Source of the DNA: Entamoeba invadens IP1
Taxonomy: Eukaryota; Evosea; Mastigamoebida; Endamoebidae
DNA: 57,445 bases
Direction: 5' to 3'
Assembly: GCF_000330505.1 (NCBI RefSeq)
Contig: NW_004443692.1
Location: 558,540-615,984 of the forward strand
The notes under the pieces are model-generated. The model was not told the origin of the DNA, made no database searches, and was given only the letters and a program-made list of their open reading frames with translations. Every line of letters starts with the position of its first letter. Position 1 is the first letter of the stretch. This document shows positions 40,044 to 49,724 of the stretch, piece by piece. Position numbers and translations under genes: made by a program.

Positions 40044-40796
40044 ATGTTTTCATGGTTCTTCAGGAAGGAAAGTCCATTGGACCTTCACACCAAATTTTTG
40101 TCGAGCACGTCATGGGTGGCGGAGTTAAACGAGCCGATCAACAAAGAATTCATTTACACGCTGTTCTACACGACTTTTGAGTTTGAGCACTTCCAATTGA
40201 GTAAGACCAACACCTCGATTGTCGCCGTATTGCCCGCGTTCATGTTCTTTGCGAAATTGACGTTTGGGAAGACTAAAGAGTGTGATGTTGTTGTTATAAC
40301 GTTTTCGGAGACGGAAGAGAATGACGCGGTGTCGACGGTGATTCGCGTCTTTGGTGAAGAATTGGAGAGATATGGACTACTCAAAGATATGCAACAAAAG
40401 CTTCCAAAAACAATCCAACAAAAGGACTTCATCACATTTCATCAATTCGCTTATGAAAACGACGTCGAGTTGTCAGAGACCGATTTCAGATGTTCCGTAA
40501 TACTCAGATCAACACTTCCACCAGCAAAAATCGTCGAAGTCGTGACTCAGATCTTGAATAAGAAAACTTTCACATCCGCTAAAGACCAACAAACTTTAGT
40601 CTTCACTAAAGAAAACGACAAGATGACACTCGCCGTCGGAAAAAATGAAGAAGGACAGACGGTGATGAACATGCAATGGTCGGCCGAATCACCAAATTGG
40701 TTGACCATTTCAGAACTCATTTGTAACGCTTTCACGGAGTTCGGCTTTCTCCTTTCGTTCGAAAAAGTCGGGATTAAAGGAAATACAAAGGCATAA
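40044..40796 (+). CDS. Unknown soluble protein (250 aa)
   Basis: The frame begins MFSWFFRKESPLDLHTKFLS and alternates helices and strands, with three strand-like hydrophobic blocks (IVAVLPAFMFFAKLTF, DVVVITF, CSVILRSTLPP). There is no signal peptide and no membrane helix. The early layout could be a longin or other small mixed alpha-beta fold, but I cannot assign it. The start follows AAGAACTCTAAAAGAAGAG, a GAAC-type promoter. A GTG codon one triplet upstream is ignored. Confidence 0.7.
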   Translation: MFSWFFRKESPLDLHTKFLSSTSWVAELNEPINKEFIYTLFYTTFEFEHFQLSKTNTSIVAVLPAFMFFAKLTFGKTKECDVVVITFSETEENDAVSTVIRVFGEELERYGLLKDMQQKLPKTIQQKDFITFHQFAYENDVELSETDFRCSVILRSTLPPAKIVEVVTQILNKKTFTSAKDQQTLVFTKENDKMTLAVGKNEEGQTVMNMQWSAESPNWLTISELICNAFTEFGFLLSFEKVGIKGNTKA

Positions 40797-40985
40797 GACT
40801 TTATTTGTGATTGTTTATATTTTACTATAAATTAACTATAATATTGTTTAGTATTGTAATTACTATAGTATAGTACTGAAATGAGGGGAAGTATATAGTT
40901 TAAAATTATAGAAACGTATCACTTATTTTTAGTACAACTAGCATTCTCGTGGTAACCATTGAAAATAGTAAAATAAACTATAAAA

Positions 40986-42431
40986 TTACAACTTGTCAAA
41001 GTACTTTTTCTGGTCGGGGGTTGCCTTTTCCATGAAGGTATAATACGCGATATCTGCGTCATAGACGACACCATCATCGAAGTGATTTTCAAGCTCTTGG
41101 AAGAATATTGCGAGTGAGTCGAGTTCAAATCTGTTGTCAAGAATAATCCTCTTGTTATGGATGATCATCACAGCTGCGATGAAAAAGACTAACTTCTTCT
41201 CTTTGAATGCAAAGATTGCGTCCCATATTCTTTTACACTTTTTGGGTGTGAAGTCGCGTCGAAATAATAAGACAATCCACTTGTAGACAAAGGAATATCC
41301 TATCTTCTTCATTTTCATATAACAATATACATCATCATCTAAGACTTCCATTAAGACAGCCATGATATTATTAATGTCAATGGGAACTATATACACACTC
41401 TTCAATATCTCCATCACTCTTTCAAACACATAAAACCGCCCACACATACTCTCAACCTCTTCCATTATACCAACCATCACATCACTCTGTCCTTGTTGAT
41501 ATCCACAGTCTTGGTAATAGACTACCCAACACTTCATTAACACCCGCAACTCATTTTTAATCTCTTCTATCGACTTTTTGGTGTTAGTCAATAACTCCCC
41601 CTCAATTGGTGTGCGCCCAACATCCTTCTCTATTTGTTCAAAATTCTTCCGAAGCTCTCTGGATCTCTTTAATTGGTTCTGTGTGATGTGGTTGACTTGT
41701 TCTAAGATGTTCTTAAATTCCGTCTCATCATCGGACACTTGTAATAATCGCATCCAAACTTTCCCACGAATATCATCCTCAATGCCTTTATATAATATCG
41801 AATTCTTCATTTTATCATCAATGCCATCGCTCTGTGGGATCACCGACACTTGACTGAGTAATGTAAGTCCGTTGCTTTGAATCCAATCAACTCTCTTATC
41901 AATATACACATTCAAGTCGAGGTTTCTTATATATCTCTCGACATCCAATTTGAACATCGACTGTGCTGCTGTTGTCTGTATAATGCCATTTGCCAAAGAC
42001 ACTCCAAGACTCTTCAAAAAGAAGAGAAATTGAGAGAAAGCGTCATTCTTCATAAAGAACGCATCGACAGAGAACCCCAGGGGGCGCCCGGGAATGAATA
42101 ATATTTCAGTCGCTGCTTCTGTGGGCGAAGATATATAAGACGGAGTGTCTTCTAAATAGAATATAACATCATCGTAAGCTTCTGTGATATTCTCCGTCGT
42201 TGGCGTATAGTCGTGGAATCGAATTAAGACGTGTTGGTTTATTGAAGTTAAGAGCAATACACCTGGACGGGGTGGAGTTGTCATATAAGTAACATCGGTT
42301 ATGTGCTTAAATGGATTTGGTGCACTACAAACTGAATACGTCAAAGAGGAGTCCGATTTCGCTGGAGAGTGAAATTGAGACGGAGAAGAAAGATTGAGTG
42401 ACGGGGATTTAAGGATTTTTGGTGTCGACAT
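40986..42431 (-). CDS. TBC-domain Rab GTPase-activating protein (TBC1D15/Gyp7-like)
   Basis: The protein has 481 residues and no intron. The N-terminal 200 residues are a Ser/Pro-rich leader followed by a region resembling the N-terminal domain of the TBC1D15/Gyp7 group (LLLTSINQHVLIRF, then EILFIPGRPLGFSVDAFFMK). The TBC domain starts at SILYKGIEDDIRGKVWMRLL. Both catalytic fingers are present: the arginine finger in QIEKDVGRT and the glutamine finger in CGYQQGQSDV, which reads YQQGQ instead of the usual YxQGM. It should accelerate GTP hydrolysis by a Rab protein. The target Rab cannot be told. Confidence 0.9.
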   Translation of the reverse strand: MSTPKILKSPSLNLSSPSQFHSPAKSDSSLTYSVCSAPNPFKHITDVTYMTTPPRPGVLLLTSINQHVLIRFHDYTPTTENITEAYDDVIFYLEDTPSYISSPTEAATEILFIPGRPLGFSVDAFFMKNDAFSQFLFFLKSLGVSLANGIIQTTAAQSMFKLDVERYIRNLDLNVYIDKRVDWIQSNGLTLLSQVSVIPQSDGIDDKMKNSILYKGIEDDIRGKVWMRLLQVSDDETEFKNILEQVNHITQNQLKRSRELRKNFEQIEKDVGRTPIEGELLTNTKKSIEEIKNELRVLMKCWVVYYQDCGYQQGQSDVMVGIMEEVESMCGRFYVFERVMEILKSVYIVPIDINNIMAVLMEVLDDDVYCYMKMKKIGYSFVYKWIVLLFRRDFTPKKCKRIWDAIFAFKEKKLVFFIAAVMIIHNKRIILDNRFELDSLAIFFQELENHFDDGVVYDADIAYYTFMEKATPDQKKYFDKL

Positions 42432-43083
42432 TGAAATATGATTTTTATAGTTTTTTTATTAAAAAAGAATTAGTCGATCTTTTTGAATTTACTATATGGT
42501 ATAATATTTATATTATATAGTTTCATCATTTGTTCTATTAATAAAAAAAAACGAAAACTTTTGAAATATTTTAAAAAATAGAAATGAAATTTCATATTTT
42601 TTCAAATCTAGAAAATATAACTAAAAATTAAATATCTTTTTTTGAAAAAGTTGTTTTTGTCATTTTTCATTTTCTTGACTTTTTTAGTTTTTAAATAAAA
42701 AAAAGCACTTTATAATGGACGTTTTAATACTTTAAAAAATTAATTTATGAATTTAGAAAAAAATATACAAAAAAGTCAAATTTTTTGAAATATAGCAATT
42801 CATTGGTTTCAAGTATTTAGCCATAAATAATAATAAAATGATATATACAGTCTAGTTGCGAAAATTAATATGCTCAACCGTGTTACAAATTAATAAAATA
42901 AAAAAAGAATATTTATAATTTATAATATAAAAAGTTATTTTAATAATAAAATTAAACAATTGATTTAACAATATTGTTAGTAATTTCAACAAACCAAACA
43001 CATATCTAATGTATTACATAAAACTATACTCAAATAGTTTAATTAAGTTCTTGTAATTCTTTTTAAAAAACTGTAAAGTATTA
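42432..43083. other. Spacer and divergent promoter region, AT-rich
   Basis: About 650 bp, almost entirely A/T, with long A and T runs at 42540-42790. No gene or clear repeat is seen. Confidence 0.5.
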
Positions 43084-45189
43084 ATGCAGTGGAACCAAAC
43101 CATATCTGTGGAACGGAACATAAAAGACCGTCTGGCGGATTTGCGTACAATTGAGTTACTCTGGCAAGAAGAGCAAACTTTAGCAACTCGTGTTGTTTTA
43201 CTTCTTTCAACAACACAACAAGAATTGAACAAACATGCCGAATTCCTCACCAAACTTCCTCCTTTTTCTAATGCTTTATTGGGTTTGTTTTCAACTAGTT
43301 TAATTCTATAGTAAATATAGTATTAACTCGTTGACTCTGAAATACAAACTTACAGATAGACAAGAAAGTGACCGAACAATTTATTGGCGCTTTCAGGTTC
43401 ATTGCAAATAACTTCGAGTTGATGACAGACACAATCAAAGCAGCTTCTAAAACTCCAAATGAAATGTTTATGAACATCAACAAACTTCGCGCTTCATTTG
43501 CTTCCCCAACACAAGGCCAAGAAATCCTTTTCTCCCAAAATCAAATGTTTTATAACGACCAACTCCTCGCACTTCCCCATTACTATCTAACACTCTTCAA
43601 ATCATTCGAAAACTTATTTTCATTGGGGCATTCTTTTTTCACTGACACCCCTTTCACCTCGACTATTTCGTCGAACTTAAAAACGGTTTGTTGACTCATA
43701 TATCCATATATTATATCTATATTAATTATGTTATATATATTTTAATTATATTATATCTATATTAATTATATTATATCTATTTTATTAATATCAGATTTCA
43801 AATAGTAACCAATAGAAAGCGGAACAAAGTAAATTGTTTGTCTACACACAGTATACAAATAAGACTATACGAGAGATATTACTTTCTGAGAAACGAACGA
43901 GCGAAGAAATGCCATGTGCTGTGTATAGAATGTTAAATGTGTTATATACGAATGGGTGGAATACAAAAGGGATTTTTCGAGAAAGCCAAAACGCGTCAGT
44001 TCGACGGATAGAGGAAATCTGCCAACGATTAAGCGTTACACATTTTGATGAGATGCCATGCGACGTCGTCGCTAATGTATATAAAAGGTTTTTAAGGAAT
44101 ATACCAGGGAGTATTGTGAATAGAAAAGTCACCGAAAAATTATTGAAAGTGTGGAGCTCCTACCATCGAATGGAAAGGGATGAAACCAAATTGATAAATG
44201 AATTAAAAACAACCCTTTCTTCTCTCGAGATTGAAAATTACTTCGTTCTGGCAAACACGTTCAAGATCGCAAAAATGATTAGTGACAAGTCTGAGATAAA
44301 CTCAATGAGTGCGAAAAACATTTCGGTTTGCCTCACAACAAATTTGATGAGTTTGTGCGAAAACGACACGTTCGGGGATGCCGAAACGACAAATGAGTAT
44401 TTGGGTTCGATTGAGATTGGTGAATTTATCATTACCAATTTTGCAGCAATATTCCCGAATTTTGGTGGTAATTTCACGGAACATCAAAACCTCAAAATCG
44501 GGTTGGACGAAATAATTTCACAAATCCCAGAATCTAAAAGAAAGACTTCACGAAGGAAAGTCAAAGCAAAAGTGACTGATAGGATTTTCAGTGACGGAAA
44601 GGATGAGAAGAAAAGCCAACAAAAAATCGTGAATAACGAGATTTGCGACGATTCCGTCGTGATTAATCAAGCAACCGTAAAGAGGAACATTAAGACAATG
44701 ACGAATGATAATCTCATCACAAAGACATATGAAGACCCGTCGCCGATCAAAAGCCAAAAGCGAAAAAAGACTGACACGATGCGAAATTTGTTGTACATCC
44801 CACAAGTCGACTTCAATATTGTTGAATTTGAAAAGCAACAAAAAAAGGAAAAGGAAGAACAACAAGAGATAGAGGACAAATGCATCAATCCCGAGTTATC
44901 ATATAGAAGTATTGAAAGATTGATTCTAGGTGAAGAATTATTGGACCAACCCCAAAATGGGCTCGAAGACTACCTCGTCATTTCGCAAAAGGCGATCGAA
45001 AGTGAAAAACAAAAATTGATGGACGACATGAAGAAGAAGGAGGAAGAGCAAAACAGAATCAATTTCGAGAACGCAAAAATCGTGACAGGTCAGGTAAACG
45101 AGAATAAGAGGAAGGAGTCGTTAACGTACTTCGACGGCGTTTTAAGTTCTACGTACAATGCGACTAACCCTTTCTTCGAAGACAAGTAG
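43084..45189 (+). CDS. RhoGAP protein with helical (BAR-like) N-terminus, 3 exons
   Basis: Exons 43084-43282, 43360-43685 and 43816-45189 give 632 residues. Intron 1 (77 nt, phase 1) and intron 2 (130 nt, phase 0) both run GTTTGT to TAG. Residues 1-185 are helical with the pattern of a BAR/F-BAR membrane-curving module (RTIELLWQEEQTLATRVVLL); that call is an inference. The RhoGAP domain follows: MPCAVYRMLNVLYTNGWNTK then GIFRESQNASVRRIEE with the arginine finger, VVANVYKRFLRNIP and NISVCLTTNLMSL. The C-terminal 250 residues are basic and then coiled coil, rich in K, E and Q. It should switch off Rho/Rac-type GTPases at membranes. Confidence 0.85.
43710..43790. repeat. Imperfect AT-rich tandem repeat in an intron
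   Basis: About four imperfect copies of a unit containing TTATATCTATATTAATTA occupy most of intron 2 of the RhoGAP gene and explain its unusual length. Confidence 0.6.
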
Positions 45190-45507
45190 TGAATATTATT
45201 TTTAGTCATTTTATTTCCTTCTTATGTTCATCTATTCCATAATTTTTGATCTTATTGAAAAACTATATATTTACGATTAAATATACTATATGATTATTCT
45301 ATATTATATCATTAATAATTTAATAAATTATATTAAAAAAACAATAAAAAAAATAAGAAAAAAAAAATTATTAATTAAAAACGTTTAATAAAAAAAATAA
45401 AAGAAAGTGAAAAAAAGAATTAATCAATATAGTAAAATAAACAATTAATAATAACAACAGAACAAGAAGAAAGAAAAGTGATGAAAAAACTCGAAAAATG
45501 AGAAAGA
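45190..45507. other. AT-rich spacer
   Basis: About 320 bp with long A-rich runs before the kinesin gene. An ATG at 45498 opens a different frame and is not used in this annotation. Confidence 0.5.
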
Positions 45508-48093
45508 ATGAACATCAAAGTCTATGTTCGGATCCGCCCACTGAAGAAGGATGGGCATTCTGAAGACATTAAAACCTCTCCGCGGTCTGTTCAGATACGT
45601 GACAAGAAATTTTCCTTTGATGGTGTCTTTCCGATGACCACAGATCAGCAAACATTTTATACAACAGCACTCAACGGGTTCATCCCACAAGTTATTGAAG
45701 GGTACAATTGCACGTTTTTTGCGTATGGACAGACGGGTACCGGCAAAACGTTTACGATGGAAGGAGAAGAGAAGAATGAAGGGGTTATACCGCGACTTGT
45801 GTTTGAGTTGTTTGATGTGTTAGAAAAGAAGGGGCTGAAATATGTGATGAAGGTGACACACATTGAAATCTATAACGAAAAGGTGTTTGACCTCCTCTCT
45901 CAAAATAAAGAGGAACTTTTTGTGAGGGAAAGAAAGAGTGGAGGGGGGTGTGCACCCGTCAATGCCACTGAAATGACTGTGACACGTGACAACGTCAGAG
46001 AAATCCTCGCACGGTCGACCGCTCAACGAACAACCGCACAAACAGACTTGAATCCCAACTCGTCGCGTTCGCATTGTATATTCACTGTTATTGTTCAAAT
46101 AGCAACAGAAAACATGATAGAAGGACCTACGGTTCGTATTGGAAGGATCAATTGTGTTGATTTGGCTGGCAGTGAAAATTGTAAACGTGCGGGTGTTCTT
46201 GGGGACAAGGTCAAACAAATTGAAGGAATGGCAATCAACCAAAGTCTACTTGTGTTGAATCGTGTCATCATGGGCTTGAGCAAAGGAGATAAATATATTC
46301 CTTATAGGTCTTCTGCACTTACTCGTATATTAGCCGATGCGTTGGGGGGCAAAAGTGTCACTGCGATGGTCGCGACTATTTCTCCAGAAGTTGAAGACGA
46401 AGAGGAAACATTAAGTTCTTTGGACTACGCAAAACGAGTCAACACCATCAAAAACTCGCCCAAGCAGAACGAAGGCATTCGTAAAGACGTTTTCTTTCAG
46501 AAGAAATTGGAGAAGATTGGCGAGCTCAAGAGAATGATCAACGAGGGAAAGGAGGGGGACAAACAGCTCAGCGAGGAGGACATTGAAAATCTGCGAAACG
46601 AGTTGAGTCGAGTGAACAGAAAAAACCAAGAAATGCAGTTGCTATTTGCCGCTGCAAAAGGCGAAGTCGAGGTGGCAAAATCCGAATTGAAAAACGCTGT
46701 TTCATACATTGAGAGTAAAAAACAAGACTGCATTGAGCTGAAAACCATATTGAAGAAAGTGGTCTCCAGTGTTATTGTTCTCACTGAAGAGTGTCGAAGA
46801 ATTGAAGAAGTCTATCGGAAAAATCAGGACAAAATCAAAATGAGCGAAAATTCAGTGAAAGACCGACGGACGTCAGTTATTAAACAATGCAGTGACATAC
46901 AACAAGGGGTTTCGATGGTGGAAGATGTCAAACAAAAGTTGTGTGGTGAAGGAAAGAAGATGGAAGAAGTACAACAACCAATCAAACTTGTTAGTGGTGT
47001 GGAACTGGAGCGTGTCGTGCCAAGAAAACTTGGTGGTGTTGTCCAAGCGCAATTTGTGAATTGGGAAAAGGATGGGCGAAATGCGATTGAGGCTCGAAAG
47101 AGGGCGTTTTACAAAGATGTTGAAGAGATCAAAACCGTGTACAAAGAAATTCAGAAGAAAAAAGACGAGATCGAGGCGCTCAAAAATATGTCAAAGCAAG
47201 ACGAAGAACAAGAGAAAATTTGCTTCCAAAATGGGTTCACACAGATGTTGGAGTCCATTCAAAGTGAGACCAAGCGCATTGAAAACGCGAGTGTTGAAAA
47301 TACAAAAATGGAAGAAGATGAAGAAAAGGAGTTTGAACAAAAGAAGCGTGAAAGAAACGAAGCGGTGCAAAGGAGCATTGCGGAAGGTCTTTTGAAGATC
47401 CAAAAAGTGATTGACCAAATTGGTGTGGAAGTTGGTGCGAGTCAGTCCTTCTATGAAAATTGGCTCAGCGACAAAATCGAAACCCGCCAAAAGCAAATCA
47501 GTGATGAAAAGAAGAAAATTGTGTTCCCCAAAATTCACATGAAAATAAATGAAATTGAAACGGTGATGACCACCAGTAAAACAAAGAGGCAGGAATTGGA
47601 GGAAAAAATGCAGCGCGAGATGACAGCCAAAAAGGCCGAAATAAAAGAGAAGATAACTTTAAGTCAAACGGCGTTTCGAAAAATATCTGCCGATGTCGAA
47701 GAAGATGAGGCAAAGTATGAAAAGGGATGTAAAAAGCACGTTGCAAATATTATGACTTACGTTGATGGCGCAATAGGTTCTGATGGGTTCAGTGTATTAC
47801 TCAAAAGGGACATCAACAACATTGGTAAAGAAATGGCGAGAAAAGAAGCAATTGGAAACACTGTATGTACTGAGTGTGAGTTGTTGTGTTCAAGCGTTCA
47901 AGATCGATTTGGCGTTGTGAAAGAACAAATGTGCCAGATGGAAACTGGTGTAGATGGGGAGTTGTATGAACTTGAGGGGTGTGAACAAAACCGGGTAGAA
48001 CTTCCTTTAACCACATTTAAAGGAAGAACTTCTGTTGTGCCGTCCTTCGGGAAAGACTTAAATGAGCAAATAAAAAAGATGGATGAGCTTTGA
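45508..48093 (+). CDS. N-terminal-motor kinesin, kinesin-5-like
   Basis: The protein has 861 residues and no intron. The motor begins MNIKVYVRIRPLKKDG with almost no leader. ATP-site motifs: FFAYGQTGTGKTFTMEGE (P-loop 74-81), switch I NPNSSRSH and switch II DLAGSE; ALTRILADALGGKS and SLDYAKRVNTIKN close the motor at about residue 325. The FFAYGQTGTGKTFTMEG form and the motor position fit kinesin-5 (BimC/Eg5), which slides spindle microtubules apart. A conserved BimC box in the tail is not evident, and the tail is one long coiled coil ending KMDEL, so the subfamily call is tentative. Its gene lies next to a RhoGAP gene by chance. Confidence 0.88.
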   Translation: MNIKVYVRIRPLKKDGHSEDIKTSPRSVQIRDKKFSFDGVFPMTTDQQTFYTTALNGFIPQVIEGYNCTFFAYGQTGTGKTFTMEGEEKNEGVIPRLVFELFDVLEKKGLKYVMKVTHIEIYNEKVFDLLSQNKEELFVRERKSGGGCAPVNATEMTVTRDNVREILARSTAQRTTAQTDLNPNSSRSHCIFTVIVQIATENMIEGPTVRIGRINCVDLAGSENCKRAGVLGDKVKQIEGMAINQSLLVLNRVIMGLSKGDKYIPYRSSALTRILADALGGKSVTAMVATISPEVEDEEETLSSLDYAKRVNTIKNSPKQNEGIRKDVFFQKKLEKIGELKRMINEGKEGDKQLSEEDIENLRNELSRVNRKNQEMQLLFAAAKGEVEVAKSELKNAVSYIESKKQDCIELKTILKKVVSSVIVLTEECRRIEEVYRKNQDKIKMSENSVKDRRTSVIKQCSDIQQGVSMVEDVKQKLCGEGKKMEEVQQPIKLVSGVELERVVPRKLGGVVQAQFVNWEKDGRNAIEARKRAFYKDVEEIKTVYKEIQKKKDEIEALKNMSKQDEEQEKICFQNGFTQMLESIQSETKRIENASVENTKMEEDEEKEFEQKKRERNEAVQRSIAEGLLKIQKVIDQIGVEVGASQSFYENWLSDKIETRQKQISDEKKKIVFPKIHMKINEIETVMTTSKTKRQELEEKMQREMTAKKAEIKEKITLSQTAFRKISADVEEDEAKYEKGCKKHVANIMTYVDGAIGSDGFSVLLKRDINNIGKEMARKEAIGNTVCTECELLCSSVQDRFGVVKEQMCQMETGVDGELYELEGCEQNRVELPLTTFKGRTSVVPSFGKDLNEQIKKMDEL

Positions 48094-48274
48094 TGCCGTT
48101 ATCATTGGGAGTTGTTGATATAAAGTGGTGGGATGAGAATAGAGTGATTGTATGGTTTTGTTAATCATTTCACAACCAAAACATGTACCATAATATAACT
48201 ATAAAAAATTAAAAATAAACCATCAAAATATTCTTTGAATTCCTCAAAGTTCTTAACCACCGATAACTTAGAAA

Positions 48275-48280
48275 AGAACT
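48275..48280 (+). promoter_or_regulatory. GAAC core promoter motif
   Basis: AGAACTGTTTAAAG stands 14 nt before the ATG at 48294, with the spacing expected in Entamoeba. Confidence 0.5.
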
Positions 48281-48293
48281 GTTTAAAGTAGAA

Positions 48294-48998
48294 ATGGGTG
48301 TTGTTGGGACGGTGGTGAATTTAATAGTGCAAACTTTAATGGTGTTTATGCCGATAGCGCCTTACACTACATTTTTCATTTCTCGAAATGATGAAAATAT
48401 ATTCAAAAGCTTTAGCTTAGGTACGTGTTATGTTTTGCTCACAAGTAACATCTTCCGAATTTCATTTTACTTTGGCGAACGATATGACACATTTTTGTTA
48501 ATTCAAAGCGTTGTATTAATCAGTGGGATGGTTGCATTATTATATCTTTCTTCTGTTGCACTAAAAAATGATATCAAAGAGACTCTGACAGTCTTTGTCG
48601 TTTCAAGTGCAATTGTTCTTGTCTTTGGATATTTAACACAACACTCGTATTTCATCGTCCAAAGTCTTGGAGCGATTTCTAGTATTGTGGAAGTGATGCT
48701 TGCACTCCCACAAATATATCACAATTTCAAAACACAGAGCGGCGACGGGTTACCTATTTCTACTATCATCGGATGGATCGTTGGTGACTCCTTTAAAACT
48801 ATTTATTTCATCATCTCTGAAGTTCCTCTGCAATTCATTTGTTGCGGTATTTTCCAATTAATGTGTGACGCTGTCATTGTCGGACAAATGGTTCACTACT
48901 CCCCAACTTACTTCGAAAAGGAAGTCATCGAACCACTGAAAAATTTGTTCACAAAAATCACACATAAAAAAAAGGAAACAACTAACGAAGACATCTAA
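48294..48998 (+). CDS. PQ-loop membrane protein (SLC66A2/PQLC1-like)
   Basis: The protein has 234 residues with seven hydrophobic segments and no intron. It belongs to the PQ-loop family, whose members carry amino acids or assist lipid transport in lysosomal and Golgi membranes. The second repeat is clear: VMLALPQIYHNFKTQSGDGL followed by PISTIIGWIVGDSFKTIYFI, which matches the SLC66A2/PQLC1 form (PQ...SxxGxSxxxIxxWxxGDxFKTxYFI). The first repeat is degenerate (MPIAPYTTFFISRNDENIFK) and lacks the PQ pair itself. The C-terminal tail is lysine-rich and cytosolic. Substrate unknown. Confidence 0.85.
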   Translation: MGVVGTVVNLIVQTLMVFMPIAPYTTFFISRNDENIFKSFSLGTCYVLLTSNIFRISFYFGERYDTFLLIQSVVLISGMVALLYLSSVALKNDIKETLTVFVVSSAIVLVFGYLTQHSYFIVQSLGAISSIVEVMLALPQIYHNFKTQSGDGLPISTIIGWIVGDSFKTIYFIISEVPLQFICCGIFQLMCDAVIVGQMVHYSPTYFEKEVIEPLKNLFTKITHKKKETTNEDI

Positions 48999-49534
48999 CC
49001 AAGTCGCTTTTTTATATTTTTAAAATTTCAGGAAACCCTAATTCTAATTAATTAGTTATGTTGTTCTAAATTAAATTAATTATTTGTAATCTTTTCTAAT
49101 TCTAAACACGCAATTTGTGAAATACTATTTTTATTAATAACAAACTATAATTTGTAAATCAAATTATCCCAAAAGACATTTATTATAAATTATTGTAAAA
49201 CCATTCGTCATTTATTATTATTTTATACATCACAATAGTTTATGCTTTTTTTGTGAATTAAATCTATATTTAAAAACCTCAATCTCAAAAATCAGTGCGT
49301 GATTGCCACGTAAAAAGTCTTTTTCCAGAAATAAAAAAGGGAAGAATGTTCGAAAAGGACTTTATTGTTATTAAAATAAAATAATAAAAGCACTTTTAAC
49401 ACAGAAAAAACCAGGATAATTAGCACAATTAATACCAAACTTGATTTTGACGTTTCTGAAATAAGAAAAATAGTTAATAGTTAATTTTTGGTTTAACCAA
49501 ACTTAAACAAATAGTAAAAAGGAAAAAGAAATCA

Positions 49535-49577
49535 ATAGGATCAAATCAAAAACAAATGGTTTTTGGTTTGATCCTAT
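49535..49577. repeat. Near-perfect 43-nt hairpin
   Basis: A 19-bp stem beginning ATAGGATCAAATCAAAAAC closes over a five-base loop AAATG. All pairs are Watson-Crick except one T-G position. It lies 148 bp upstream of the ADH2 start. Confidence 0.85.
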
Positions 49578-49578
49578 T

Positions 49579-49604
49579 CTAATTCATAACTCGTTATGAA
49601 TTAG
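49579..49604. repeat. Perfect 26-nt palindrome
   Basis: CTAATTCATAAC and its exact complement are separated by only TC. It begins one base after the preceding hairpin ends, so the two form a double-hairpin block. Confidence 0.85.
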
Positions 49605-49690
49605 CCACCCTAGTGATTTGAATTTTACTTAGTTTGTGGGAAGAAAAGTGAGAACGAAATTGAGAAATCTCAACAAAGTGAGTATCTGGG

Positions 49691-49710
49691 GATTTAAAAG
49701 TACTCAAAAA
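49691..49710 (+). promoter_or_regulatory. TATA-like and initiator-like elements of ADH2
   Basis: GATTTAAAAG resembles the Entamoeba TATA variant GTATTTAAAG and is followed at once by TACTCAAAAA, an initiator-like sequence 15-24 nt before the ATG at 49725. Confidence 0.5.
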
Positions 49711-49724
49711 ACTTGAAAATCAGA

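Larger units (their letters stand above)
48999..49724. other. Spacer and ADH2 promoter region
   Basis: About 725 bp of AT-rich sequence containing two adjacent hairpins (entered separately) and, near its 3' end, a TATA-like and initiator-like pair. No gene is seen. Confidence 0.55.

Noticed and set aside
45494..45507. Earlier ATG for the kinesin gene
   Set aside because: It is in a different frame. The motor domain begins right at 45508.
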